Assembly: GCF_014207535.1 (NCBI RefSeq)
Contig: NZ_JACHGK010000027.1
Coordinates: 1-42,620 of the forward strand
DNA: 42,620 nucleotides
Source: Bacillus benzoevorans
Lineage (GTDB): Bacteria > Bacillota > Bacilli > Bacillales > Cytobacillaceae
Direction of reading: 5' to 3'
Each line of letters starts with the position of its first letter. Within the stretch, counting starts at the first letter, position 1. A model generated the notes under the pieces. That model saw only the letters and a program-made list of their open reading frames with translations, was not told the origin of the DNA and did not search any database. A program made the position numbers and the translations under genes. Positions 16,907-25,796 of the stretch are shown here, in pieces.

Positions 16907-18622
16907 ATGGGTAATATTTTACTATTCTCGCTTATTGTGGGATTAGCTTCTGCCCTTATGCTTATCCCCTTTTCGAAGCAGAAAACAGCTGGCGGAAAAA
17001 AGCTATTCAAAAAGAACAAAAATGTCGAGAATATGAAAAGACCGACAAAAACTGGATTTTATCTAACAAGCTTTACTTTATTAATCCTTCTTGTATTCAC
17101 TTATTATTATGTAACCAATCTTGACCGTAATCTCACCTCTTTATGGATATACGCTATTATTGTTACCGGTATCGGATCTCTTTTAGCTTCTGGCACAGAA
17201 AGAGTGATCAAGTCACTGCTGTTTATTGGGAGCCTTTTCATAGGTGTATACTTCCTCACAGCATTTTTGTTTAACGCCAATGAAAAATTTGACAGTGCCA
17301 AAATGAAAGTCAAAACAGAAATTGAAGTTTTTGATGAAAAGGAAACACCTGCGAGCGTTCCGCCGCAGTTTGCCCGCAACAAGATGAAAAAAGCATTTGG
17401 CCAGGTTCCAAATACAAGCTACTATGAGCTGGGCAATCTGCAGATTCAAAAGGTAAATGGCGAATATGTCTATATTGCCCCTGTTGAATTCTCAGGTTTC
17501 TTTAAATGGTGGAAAGCTGATGTGACACCTGGATATTTCACGATTAGCGCTACAGATTCTTCTGCTAATCCAAAATTTATAAACGCTGAAATGGCTTATA
17601 CCCCCTCTTCATTTTTTCATAAAAAAATAGAACGGCATATTCGTTTCCAACACCCACAGCTTATTTTTTACGGAGATGTGCAGCTTGAAATTGATGATGA
17701 TGGAAGACCATTCTACATCCGTTCATATGGTGACTTTATTTCGGCACGGAACGGATTTGCTGTGAAAGGAATTGTCATGGTAGAGCCAGTTAGCGGTGAT
17801 ACAAAAATATATCGGCTGAACGATGTTCCTGACTTTATTGACGGAGCCGTTTCTCCTGAAGCAGTCAGTCTGCAGAACAGCTATTACGGTAATTATGTTC
17901 ACGGATACTGGAACAGCAAGTTTGGAAAATCTGATGTTAAGCTGCCTTCAGATGAAGGAACAGAGGCCAATGTGAGTCCGATTTTCGATGAAAATGGAAT
18001 CATGTATTATTTCACTGATTTTACGAGTCCTAAAGAAGGCGTCGATTCCATGCTTGGTTATTCACTGACGAACTCAAAGACAGGAGAAGCAGTCTACTAT
18101 ACGGGTAATTTAGAGGAATCCTACATGGATTCGCAGGGTGCGCTGCAAATCATTGAAAAGAAATTTATTGAGAAGAAATGGCAAGGAGCTATGCCTGTTC
18201 TTTATAATTTCTATGGAGAGGCCAGCTGGCTGGCACCTGTTCTTGATTCCAACGGCTTTTTGCAGAATTATTTTATTGTATCTGCAGCAAATCCCGAAAT
18301 TTCCGTTTATGCTTCGACACCTAATGCCGCACTAAAGCAGTATAAAACAGCCTTGCAGCGCGGCGGCGGTACTGTAGACGGCAGTTCAAATGCGAAGGAA
18401 AGACAGACATCCGGAATGGTTGTGAGGGTGTATAAAGAACGTTCCGGTGAATATACGCTGATTTCCTTCTTATTGGATAATAAGAAAAACTACACCCTTT
18501 CATCGGAGAATGAGCCACTGGCGATTTACCTGCAGGTAGGTGATCAAGTTAAAGTGACCTATATGGATACAGGAGAAACATTCCTGCCGGTAAAAGAAAT
18601 GACGATAGAGGGTATTGAATAA
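16907..18622 (+). CDS. Large membrane protein of unknown function
   Basis: A 571-residue protein. The frame is open from 16769, but AAAGGAG at about 16894-16899 places the ATG at 16907 as the start. The N-terminal 170 residues hold about four membrane segments (residues 3-20, 51-68, 77-96 and 101-120). About 400 residues of soluble, probably extracytoplasmic, sequence follow, including SYYELGNLQIQKVNGEYVYI and YGDVQLEIDDDGRPFYIRSY, and a C-terminal beta-rich part near 500-570 (VRVYKERSGEYTLISFLL ... QVGDQVKVTYMDTG) that looks like a small barrel. I do not recognise the family. It has its own terminator. Possible cell-envelope or spore-related role cannot be judged from sequence alone. Confidence 0.75.
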   Translation: MGNILLFSLIVGLASALMLIPFSKQKTAGGKKLFKKNKNVENMKRPTKTGFYLTSFTLLILLVFTYYYVTNLDRNLTSLWIYAIIVTGIGSLLASGTERVIKSLLFIGSLFIGVYFLTAFLFNANEKFDSAKMKVKTEIEVFDEKETPASVPPQFARNKMKKAFGQVPNTSYYELGNLQIQKVNGEYVYIAPVEFSGFFKWWKADVTPGYFTISATDSSANPKFINAEMAYTPSSFFHKKIERHIRFQHPQLIFYGDVQLEIDDDGRPFYIRSYGDFISARNGFAVKGIVMVEPVSGDTKIYRLNDVPDFIDGAVSPEAVSLQNSYYGNYVHGYWNSKFGKSDVKLPSDEGTEANVSPIFDENGIMYYFTDFTSPKEGVDSMLGYSLTNSKTGEAVYYTGNLEESYMDSQGALQIIEKKFIEKKWQGAMPVLYNFYGEASWLAPVLDSNGFLQNYFIVSAANPEISVYASTPNAALKQYKTALQRGGGTVDGSSNAKERQTSGMVVRVYKERSGEYTLISFLLDNKKNYTLSSENEPLAIYLQVGDQVKVTYMDTGETFLPVKEMTIEGIE

Positions 18623-18631
18623 GCAGGATCC

Positions 18632-18677
18632 AAAAAACACGATGAACTCCTTCAAAAGAGTGCACCGTGTTTTTTTG
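18632..18677 (+). terminator. Terminator of the large membrane protein gene
   Basis: AAACACG/CGTGTTT and ACTC/GAGT stems around 18635-18671 are followed by a run of seven T. Confidence 0.8.
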
Positions 18678-18684
18678 CTGATAA

Positions 18685-19968
18685 TTACGGCTGTACAGGA
18701 TTTAGCTTTCGCACTTGAAGATGATCCCTCATATATGCCCAGTTTTGCGGAGCAGGCAGACCGATATGCCAAAACGTAGACCCCAGCAATTGATATAAAT
18801 CGATTAATTTATACTTTTCTGTAAAACTTCTAATATCCTCAAACCACACAATATGCTCCTCATTCATTCTATAATAGCGGTACCACGGTGCCTGTGCTAT
18901 ATCATCATATTCAATAACGGTCCCAAGAGAAAGAGCCTGCTGCTGTGCAGCTTGGACAGACAAAGCTGTTGTAATGGTTGAATTGACGATCTTATCATAG
19001 CCATAGAGAGCTATCGCTATTTGGACTTTTCGCGGATTCATTTGCGTTACTGCATAACGAATAACCTCCTCTACCCAGCCAATGGGCGCTATCGGATCGG
19101 GAGGACCCGTTGGATAGCCATAATCGATCGTCATAACCGCTACAATATCCGCGGCGTTTCCGATAGCACGATAGTCATAAGCCCCAACTATCCGGTTTGT
19201 CGGCATATCTTCACTTTTTGCATGAATATTTACATGTAAGATTAGATCGTTTAACTCCCTTTTAAGGTCCGTCAAAAAAAGAGTAAATTCATTTCTTCTT
19301 TGCGGCGGAATAAATTCAAAGTCAATACTTACTCCACTGTAGCCGCGGGAACGGGCTAAATTTACTAAGCTTCTGACCAAATTATTACGATAAACTGGAT
19401 TTCCCAGCACATTTCCGATTAGTTCAGGGCTAAATCCGCCATTAAAAAAGTTTCGAATCATTAATAAAGGAGTGACATTTAGCTGATGGCTCCTTGCCAC
19501 AAGCTCCAGATCCTTTAATAACACATAAGCATACCCCTCCTCAGTTAAAGAGAAGGCCACTACTGCTACATAAGTCAACTGGTTTGCCAATGATTCGAGC
19601 ACTGCCATCGATTCTTCAAGTGATTGCGGTACTATAAAGCCCAATGAAGTTAAACGTAATTTATTGGGTGACGGAATATTCAATCTTTGTCCAATAGATA
19701 AAAGGTTGGGATTAATTCCTGGATTAGCGGAAATGATGGAAGCGATGCTTGTATGATTCATATTCGCTATTTTCCACAAAGTATCCCCTGCAGATATTTG
19801 ATAATAACGAAGCGATAAGGAACGATCGGGTATATATAAGGCAAGTCCCGGCATTAGCAGGTCAGGGGATAAAAGCCCGTTCACTTGTAATATGTCTGCA
19901 ACAGGAATCCGGTACAAGCTGGAAATGGACCATAAGCTGTCCCCGCCTTTCACCACATGTATAGACAC
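18685..19968 (-). CDS. LysM-GH18 spore peptidoglycan hydrolase (YaaH/SleL-like)
   Basis: A 427-residue protein. Two LysM domains (residues 2-46 and 54-98) bind peptidoglycan; a GH18 barrel follows (about 105-420). The catalytic region is GVSIDFEFI with Asp216 and Glu218. FWHIGLPAPQNW at the C-terminus matches the YaaH/SleL group, which cuts spore cortex fragments during germination. There is no signal peptide, as usual for spore-coat proteins made in the mother cell. Start is a GTG at 19968, seven bases after AAGGGGG. It neighbours the GerMN lipoprotein gene, another sporulation-type gene, but a strong terminator separates them. Confidence 0.9.
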   Translation of the reverse strand: MSIHVVKGGDSLWSISSLYRIPVADILQVNGLLSPDLLMPGLALYIPDRSLSLRYYQISAGDTLWKIANMNHTSIASIISANPGINPNLLSIGQRLNIPSPNKLRLTSLGFIVPQSLEESMAVLESLANQLTYVAVVAFSLTEEGYAYVLLKDLELVARSHQLNVTPLLMIRNFFNGGFSPELIGNVLGNPVYRNNLVRSLVNLARSRGYSGVSIDFEFIPPQRRNEFTLFLTDLKRELNDLILHVNIHAKSEDMPTNRIVGAYDYRAIGNAADIVAVMTIDYGYPTGPPDPIAPIGWVEEVIRYAVTQMNPRKVQIAIALYGYDKIVNSTITTALSVQAAQQQALSLGTVIEYDDIAQAPWYRYYRMNEEHIVWFEDIRSFTEKYKLIDLYQLLGSTFWHIGLPAPQNWAYMRDHLQVRKLNPVQP

Positions 19969-20201
19969 TAAGAATCCCCCCTTACAATCATTTTATTAAA
20001 AGATACTTGTAATATACTCATTGGGATTCTGTGAGAGCAAAATTGTCTGTTTCTATGAACGGAAGAATAAATTGAAATGATGCTGCAGCGATCATTTTCC
20101 GGGAAATATTCTTGTATGATTTTGGCGATATTCGTTGTTATTCCGAGTTTAGCCGCAAATTTTAGGGTAAGCTGCGCGAATCTGGCCTGCATTTTTTTGC
20201 A

Positions 20202-20248
20202 TAAAAAAAACAGTCCCATAAGATTCCATATCTATCTTTCGGGACTGT
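20202..20248 (-). terminator. Terminator of the GerMN lipoprotein gene
   Basis: ACAGTCCC at 20210-20217 pairs with GGGACTGT at 20241-20248. On the minus strand it is followed by TTTTTTTT. Confidence 0.85.
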
Positions 20249-20255
20249 CTATTCA

Positions 20256-21362
20256 TTATTTCATTTCTACAGCATTCTGTACATGCACTGTCAGGAATTC
20301 TCCCTTGCGCATCATAATATGCCCTGATTCGTAAAGACCATTATCTATTGTTAAATAAACCTTTGCTGCATTGTAATACGATCCGAACGTATTGGCGATG
20401 CTTTGAAGGATCATTTGTTCATATCCCGCCCCTGCGTTCATATTTGTAACAAAATCACTATTTAAATCAATATAGACATTTCCATCCTGATTTAAATATA
20501 AACTGTTAATTTTCGTCTGTGCTGAAAACACTTTTCCAATATTATATTCGGCGGGCAGCGACTCCTTATAGGCGTTCTCCAGCACCTTTTTCGTCATATC
20601 GTTCGTGTGGAATTGCAGCTCTTTGTTTTGATAATAATACTTTCCATCATCGATATTCGGATAATAAAATAAAACATTTTGCATCAAAGATACATTTTCC
20701 TCTATTTTACTCAAGGTAGAGGTTATTTCCGTACCTTCAGTTACAAACACAGTTTTAACCAGACCGACATTTTGGGCATAGTAATCGATTGTTTGTCCTT
20801 CTTCACCTTTTGTCGTGACTTCCAGTGCCTTATAATCCCCGGAAGGAGTTGAAATATCGACATCTAGATTCGTAATCGTACTTGTGTTTGAATCACTTAA
20901 TGTCCAGGTGGTTCCCTTTTCTAATGGTTCCTTCAGGAGTACATCTTCCTTTTCATCTGTTTTGTTCAGCAGGTTTTCCCGGTAATAAGCCTCTCCTCTG
21001 GAATACTTACTTATTAACTTTCCATCCTTTATTTCAAAAACTTTGGCCATCACGGTTCCGCCATTGTTCACTCGCTGCTGAAACTTACCATCGGAAGTAT
21101 AATCAATGTATGTATCATAGGAAGCATACTCATTTCCCGAACCTTCGTATACATAACGGGTATCTTCTTTAATAGGAACATAATCCTCTATACTTAAAGG
21201 ATCGGTTTCTTTGCCGCTATCATTTTCACCTGAGTTATTGCCGGCAGTATTGTTGTTACCATTATTATTGTTGTTTTCATCACCATTTCCTGTGCTGCAG
21301 GCTGCAAGAAACAAGGTAAGAATCAGGACAGCCCATAATAATACTGCTCTTTTCATCATCAT
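20256..21362 (-). CDS. GerMN domain lipoprotein
   Basis: A 368-residue lipoprotein. The signal peptide ends in the lipobox LAAC (Cys22). An Asn/Gly-rich linker (about 27-50) follows, then an unknown beta-rich domain (55-230), and a C-terminal GerMN domain (about 230-365; INSLYLNQDGNVYIDLNSDF ... LTIDNG). GerMN domains occur in the spore germination protein GerM, so a sporulation or envelope role is likely. Three ATG codons stand in a row at the start; AAAGGGAG fits the second or third best. The linker is coded by near-identical AAT/AAC repeats and may vary in length between strains. Confidence 0.88.
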   Translation of the reverse strand: MMMKRAVLLWAVLILTLFLAACSTGNGDENNNNNGNNNTAGNNSGENDSGKETDPLSIEDYVPIKEDTRYVYEGSGNEYASYDTYIDYTSDGKFQQRVNNGGTVMAKVFEIKDGKLISKYSRGEAYYRENLLNKTDEKEDVLLKEPLEKGTTWTLSDSNTSTITNLDVDISTPSGDYKALEVTTKGEEGQTIDYYAQNVGLVKTVFVTEGTEITSTLSKIEENVSLMQNVLFYYPNIDDGKYYYQNKELQFHTNDMTKKVLENAYKESLPAEYNIGKVFSAQTKINSLYLNQDGNVYIDLNSDFVTNMNAGAGYEQMILQSIANTFGSYYNAAKVYLTIDNGLYESGHIMMRKGEFLTVHVQNAVEMK

Positions 21363-21469
21363 CCACTCCCTTTCATTTATTAAGTGTCAAAAAGTATTCC
21401 TCTTCTGACTTCATTATATATGGAAAAACAACTTCTGTTTCAGTTCTACTTTACTAAATTATGACAAAA

Positions 21470-21508
21470 GCCAAGGCTAAGAATAGAAAGTATATCCTTA
21501 ACCTTGGC
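21470..21508 (-). terminator. Terminator of the aldehyde dehydrogenase gene
   Basis: GCCAAGG at 21470-21476 pairs with CCTTGGC at 21502-21508, extended by TA/TA. Minus-strand tail is TTTTGTCAT. Confidence 0.7.
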
Positions 21509-21516
21509 AGTTTCTT

Positions 21517-22941
21517 TCAGAATGCCAGTGAAATATATTTAATCTCTAAGTATTCCTCTATTCCATAATGACCGCCTTCACGCCCTAGACCGCTTTCTTT
21601 AAAACCGCCGAATGGTGCCTGTGCTGTCGAAGGAAGTCCGTCATTCAATCCAACAATGCCATATTCCACACCTTCGGCAAGTGCAATAGCCTCTGCAATA
21701 TCCGTGGTAAAAATATAAGCTGCCAGCCCGAATGGTGTATTGTTTGCCCGCTCGATTACTTCGTCTGTTGTTCGGTAAGTTGTGATCGGTGTGATTGGAC
21801 CGAATGTTTCCTCATTCATGCATTTCATGTCTTCTGTAACATTCGTTAATATCGCCGGGGTAATAAAATAGCCATTTTCTTCATTTAGTCCGTTGCCCCC
21901 CAGCACTAACTGGGCTCCCTTTTTCACCGCATCATCAAGTTGGTCCTGCACTTTTTTTAGCGCTGCTTCTTTAATAAGGGGACCCACATCATTGCCTTTC
22001 ACCAAACCATTCCCTGTCTTTAGCTTAGCAACCTCTGCTTTGTAGATTTCAATAAAAGGCTTTTCGACGGATTCATGGACGAAGATCCGATTGGCACAGA
22101 CACAAGTTTGCCCGGCATTGCGGTACTTAGAAACGATTAACCCTTTTGCAGCATCTGCTAAATCAGCATTAGCAGTAATAATGAACGGCGCATGTCCGCC
22201 AAGCTCAAGCGATACCTTTTTCACTGAATCAGCGGCCTGGCGCATTAATAATTTCCCCACTCTTGTGGAGCCGGTAAAAGAAACCTTTCGAATCCTGCTG
22301 TCTGCCATCCAGGCTTCTCCGATTTGTGCGGCATCTCCGGTCACGATATTTAATACTCCATCCGGGATTCCGGCCTCATTAGCTAATTGGACAAGGCGAA
22401 TCGCTGTCAGCGGCGTAAGTTCTGACGGTTTAATCACAGCTGTACAGCCGGCGGCGATTGCCGGTGCCACCTTGCGCGTAATCATCGCTGCCGGAAAATT
22501 CCATGGTGTAATGGCGGCTATGACACCAATTGGCTGTTTCTGCACAAATAATCGTTTATTCGGTAAGGATGCCGGGATGGTCTCACCGTATATTCGCTTA
22601 CCTTCCTCAGCATACCAAGAGATAAAGCTATTCGCATATACGACTTCGCCTAAAGCTTCTGGTAAGGGCTTGCCTTGCTCAGTTGTCATGATTTCAGCAA
22701 TTTCTTCTTTATGCTTGTCTATAAGATGAAACCAATTCATTAATAATTGACTGCGCTCAGCTGCTGTTTTCTTCGCCCATATTTTAAAGGCGCGTGCAGC
22801 AGCATCTACGGCATGTTTTGCTTCCTCTGCTCCTCCATTTGGGATCGTTGCAATGATTTCGAGAGTTGCCGGATTGTTCACTTCAATCCTGTCATGAGCA
22901 TCTACTTCTTTTCCATTGATAATCATCGGCCAATGTTTCAT
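21517..22941 (-). CDS. gabD: NAD(P)-dependent succinate-semialdehyde dehydrogenase
   Basis: A 474-residue aldehyde dehydrogenase of the succinate-semialdehyde/glutarate-semialdehyde group. Cofactor-binding TPWNFP and FTGSTRVGK are present. The general base is Glu246 in ELGGHAP and the nucleophile is Cys280 in NAGQTCVCANR; the second cysteine two residues later is typical of GabD. The frame opens at 22956, but GAGGTG lies inside it and places the ATG at 22941. There is no gabT or gabR in the window, so it stands alone. It would oxidise succinic semialdehyde to succinate; exact substrate is inferred from family. Confidence 0.88.
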   Translation of the reverse strand: MKHWPMIINGKEVDAHDRIEVNNPATLEIIATIPNGGAEEAKHAVDAAARAFKIWAKKTAAERSQLLMNWFHLIDKHKEEIAEIMTTEQGKPLPEALGEVVYANSFISWYAEEGKRIYGETIPASLPNKRLFVQKQPIGVIAAITPWNFPAAMITRKVAPAIAAGCTAVIKPSELTPLTAIRLVQLANEAGIPDGVLNIVTGDAAQIGEAWMADSRIRKVSFTGSTRVGKLLMRQAADSVKKVSLELGGHAPFIITANADLADAAKGLIVSKYRNAGQTCVCANRIFVHESVEKPFIEIYKAEVAKLKTGNGLVKGNDVGPLIKEAALKKVQDQLDDAVKKGAQLVLGGNGLNEENGYFITPAILTNVTEDMKCMNEETFGPITPITTYRTTDEVIERANNTPFGLAAYIFTTDIAEAIALAEGVEYGIVGLNDGLPSTAQAPFGGFKESGLGREGGHYGIEEYLEIKYISLAF

Positions 22942-23081
22942 CAGCAAGCACCTCATTTTCCCCTAATTTGCATACTACTAACCTATCTTTACTATTCTGG
23001 AAAATATTTATTTTACCTGCAATGAATTGCGGAATTCGCGTCACAGAGGCAACCGGATTTTATCCATTTTTGCAGAAAAGT

Positions 23082-23250
23082 TGAAAGTGGCCGATATATG
23101 GGGTAAAGTGGCCGATATATTCGTAAAAGTGGCCGATATTTTGCCTAAACTGGCCGATATATGGGGCAAAGTGGCCGATATATCGGGCAAAGTGGCCGTT
23201 ATCTTCCCCAAACTGGCCAATATCTCCCTAAAAGCGGCCAAGAACTCAAG
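23082..23250. repeat. Tandem repeat, eight units of exactly 21 bp
   Basis: TGGCC recurs at 23088, 23109, 23130, 23151, 23172, 23193 and 23214, and as CGGCC at 23235, an exact 21-base spacing. A typical unit is AAAGTGGCCGATATATGGGG. Both strands are open: the plus strand gives a seven-residue repeat (KVADIWG, KVADIFV, KLADIWG). No ribosome binding site precedes either frame. The array lies between the trpA terminator and the gabD gene. Similar KVADI repeats occur in Bacillaceae genomes as I recall; function unknown. Confidence 0.9.
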
Positions 23251-23273
23251 AAGACAATTGGCTGACAGCAAAA

Positions 23274-23313
23274 AAAGCTTGAGAGCTGGGGATTTCCCCT
23301 TCTCTCAAGCTTT
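23274..23313 (-). terminator. Terminator of trpBA
   Basis: AAAGCTTGAGAG at 23274-23285 pairs with CTCTCAAGCTTT at 23302-23313, with an inner GGGGA/TCCCC stem. On the minus strand it is followed by TTTT. Confidence 0.85.
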
Positions 23314-23324
23314 CTTTTAAAAAA

Positions 23325-24095
23325 TTATCGTATAGCGTCCTTCATATTTCGGACATACTCCACTACATGAGGGACACATCTCTCACCATATTGGGCGACG
23401 ATTTTCACAATGGCACTCCCAACGATTACGGCATCAGAAATACCTGCCATTTTACTAGCTTGCTCAGGCGTTGAAATACCAAATCCAATCGCACAAGGGA
23501 TATCCTTCACTTCTTTCACCGCTTTAATCATCCCTTCCACATCATTGCTGATTTCAGAACGGACACCTGTTACCCCCATCGATGAGACACAGTAAATAAA
23601 GCCCTCAGCCTCACGGGCAATCATTTGAATACGATCATGGGATGTCGGGGCAATCATCGAAATGAGCTTCACATCATATTTTGTACAATATGGCTGCAGC
23701 TCTTCTTTTTCCTCAAACGGTGTATCCGGAACGATGACCGCATCAACTCCAACCTCCTGGCAGTTTTTCATAAACCGGTCTACCCCATAAGTGAAAACCG
23801 GATTAATATACGTCATAAAGGCAATGGGAACATCGCATTTCTCACGGATGCGTTTCACCATGGCAAAAATTTTATCGGTTGTTGTGCCGGATGCAAGAGC
23901 ACGATAATCAGCTTCCTGAATAACAGGTCCTTCTGCAACTGGGTCAGAAAAAGGAATTCCTAATTCGATTAAGTCGGCACCGGCCTCCGCCATTTGCAGC
24001 ACTAATTGCTCCGTTATCTCTAAATTTGGATCGCCTGCTGTAATAAATGGAATAAATGCTTTACCGTTTGCAAATACTTTTTCTACTTTATTCAT
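23325..24095 (-). CDS. trpA: Tryptophan synthase alpha chain
   Basis: A 256-residue TIM-barrel protein that cleaves indole-3-glycerol phosphate to indole in the tryptophan synthase complex. Catalytic Glu is in LIELGIPFSDP and catalytic Asp in the same loop (FSDPVAEGP). The frame is open to 24134, but AAGGGGG and the MNKVEKVF start set the ATG at 24095. It overlaps the trpB stop by eight bases (ATGAATAA), so translation is coupled. Last gene of the trpBA unit; the other trp genes are not here. Confidence 0.96.
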   Translation of the reverse strand: MNKVEKVFANGKAFIPFITAGDPNLEITEQLVLQMAEAGADLIELGIPFSDPVAEGPVIQEADYRALASGTTTDKIFAMVKRIREKCDVPIAFMTYINPVFTYGVDRFMKNCQEVGVDAVIVPDTPFEEKEELQPYCTKYDVKLISMIAPTSHDRIQMIAREAEGFIYCVSSMGVTGVRSEISNDVEGMIKAVKEVKDIPCAIGFGISTPEQASKMAGISDAVIVGSAIVKIVAQYGERCVPHVVEYVRNMKDAIR

Positions 24096-25272
24096 AGATT
24101 TGTACCCCCTTGTAGCGTGCGATTGCCGCCACATCTTTATCTCCCCGGCCTGATAAACAAATGACCATGATTTGGTCCTTGTTCATTGCCGGTGCTAGTT
24201 TCTTGGCATATGCAACCGCATGGGCGCTTTCAATTGCCGGAATAATTCCCTCTGTGCGGGAAAGATATTCAAATGCTTCTACTGCCTCATCATCCGTAAC
24301 AGGGACATATTCTGCCCTGCCGATATCTTTAAGGTTCGCATGCTCTGGTCCTACTCCTGGATAATCGAGTCCGGCTGAAATGGAATATACCGGAGCAATT
24401 TGACCGTATTCATCCTGACAGAAGTACGACTTCATCCCATGGAAAATACCGACAGTGCCGGTCGCCATTGTGGCTGCTGTTCGATCTGTCTCAACTCCAA
24501 GTCCTGCAGCTTCGCAGCCAATCAGGCGAACTTGCTTGTCTTCAATAAAATGATAGAAAGTCCCAATAGCATTGCTGCCTCCGCCGACACAGGCTACTAC
24601 TGCATCTGGAAGCTTTCCTTCTATTTTATTTATTTGCTCCTTAATTTCCTGACTAATAACAGCCTGAAAATCACGGACAATTGTCGGGAACGGGTGAGGA
24701 CCCATTACTGAACCCAATACATAGTGAGTATCGTGAACACGCTGTGTCCATTCACGCATCGTTTCATTTACCGCATCCTTTAAGGTCTGCGTTCCGCTCG
24801 TTACTGCATGCACCTTTGCTCCTAACAGCTCCATCCGGTACACATTAAGCGCTTGGCGGTCGGTATCCTCTTTACCCATAAAGATTTCACATTCTAGTCC
24901 TAATAATGCCGCGGCTGTAGCTGTGGCCACCCCATGCTGTCCGGCACCTGTTTCAGCAATGACACGCGTTTTGCCCATCCGTTTTGCTAAAAGCACCTGT
25001 CCAAGGACATTATTGATTTTGTGGGAACCCGTATGGTTTAAATCCTCCCGCTTTAGATAAATCTTCGCTCCGCCCAAATCCTTTGTCATCTTTTCAGCGT
25101 AATAGAGCATCGATGGCCGTCCGGCATAGTTGTTCAATAAATCATTTAGCTCTGCTACAAATTCCGGATCATTTTTATAATGATTGTAAGCTTCCTCCAG
25201 TTCAATAACTGCATTCATCAGTGTCTCAGGCATATATTGCCCGCCATGGATACCAAATCTACCTTTTGACAT
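24088..25272 (-). CDS. trpB: Tryptophan synthase beta chain
   Basis: A 394-residue PLP enzyme that joins indole and serine into tryptophan. PLP lysine is in HTGSHKINN (about residue 86) and the phosphate loop is GGGSNAIG. The frame opens at an ATG at 25281 only one base after AAAGGAG; the ATG at 25272 is ten bases from it and gives MSKGRFGIHGGQY, so it is chosen. First gene of trpBA, behind a Trp T-box leader. Confidence 0.95.
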   Translation of the reverse strand: MSKGRFGIHGGQYMPETLMNAVIELEEAYNHYKNDPEFVAELNDLLNNYAGRPSMLYYAEKMTKDLGGAKIYLKREDLNHTGSHKINNVLGQVLLAKRMGKTRVIAETGAGQHGVATATAAALLGLECEIFMGKEDTDRQALNVYRMELLGAKVHAVTSGTQTLKDAVNETMREWTQRVHDTHYVLGSVMGPHPFPTIVRDFQAVISQEIKEQINKIEGKLPDAVVACVGGGSNAIGTFYHFIEDKQVRLIGCEAAGLGVETDRTAATMATGTVGIFHGMKSYFCQDEYGQIAPVYSISAGLDYPGVGPEHANLKDIGRAEYVPVTDDEAVEAFEYLSRTEGIIPAIESAHAVAYAKKLAPAMNKDQIMVICLSGRGDKDVAAIARYKGVQIYE

Positions 25273-25350
25273 ACTTCTCATTCTCCTTTAATAAAGATCA
25301 TTTATAGTGCATGTTGAAATACAATCGTTTCCACTACTAAAAAAAACAAT

Positions 25351-25620
25351 AAAAAAAGCCTTTATCCCAATAGAAAAAGGGACAAAAGCTTTGTGACTTC
25401 TGCGGTACCACCCAAATTGACGAAAAATCGTCCACTCTTTGTGTATACAATCATATACACCCCATTGATAACGGGCAGGATCCCGTAAGCGCCTACTCTC
25501 CTCAGATTTCAGGCTTCCCTCGCAAGTCCATTCAGAATCATCTTTGCATCCGCCTTTCACCAAACGGCGGCTCTCTAAGTACAAGTCATAATCCCTACTA
25601 CTCTTGTTCACTGGTTTATT
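25351..25620 (-). promoter_or_regulatory. T-box riboswitch, tryptophan specifier, upstream of trpBA
   Basis: The conserved T-box sequence TGGGTGGTACCGCAG is at 25414-25400 on the minus strand. Stem I carries the AGTAG box near 25602-25594 and a specifier loop with TGG (25530-25528) in GAATGGACTTGCGAG. A terminator follows: AAGCTTTTGTCCC paired with GGGATAAAGGCTT, then seven T (25392-25351). Uncharged tRNA-Trp binding would favour the antiterminator and allow trpBA expression. Confidence 0.93.
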
Positions 25621-25630
25621 ATTTATGAAT

Positions 25631-25660
25631 ATTCTAGCACTCTCTCTTCCTATTTGTCTA
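25631..25660 (-). promoter_or_regulatory. Promoter of the T-box-trpBA transcript
   Basis: Minus strand TAGACA (25660-25655) and TAGAAT (25636-25631), 18 bases apart, just upstream of the T-box. Confidence 0.6.
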
Positions 25661-25796
25661 CAATAATTTTCTTTCGTTCGCTGCCATTTCTTCTCTAAAA
25701 ATATTATTTTGACAATTTCTTAAATTTTACAAATTACTAAATAACATTCATAATTAAGAAATGCAGCTTATTTATTTGAAAGGAAGAATAGTTGAA

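Noticed and set aside
19968..20219. Minus-strand open frame just upstream of the LysM-GH18 gene, stop overlapping its GTG
   Set aside because: No ribosome binding site, covers a terminator at its upstream end; low support, though the overlap with the next start is curious.
20077..20334. Plus-strand open frame opposite the GerMN gene end
   Set aside because: Antisense to a real gene end and terminator, no binding site.
23082..23250. CRISPR array
   Set aside because: No spacers: units are contiguous and of one length, and no cas genes are near.
23027..23320. Plus-strand open frame across the 21-bp repeats
   Set aside because: No ribosome binding site and it runs through the trpA terminator; kept only as a repeat.
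25288..25611. Minus-strand 107-residue open frame
   Set aside because: It is the T-box leader read as protein.
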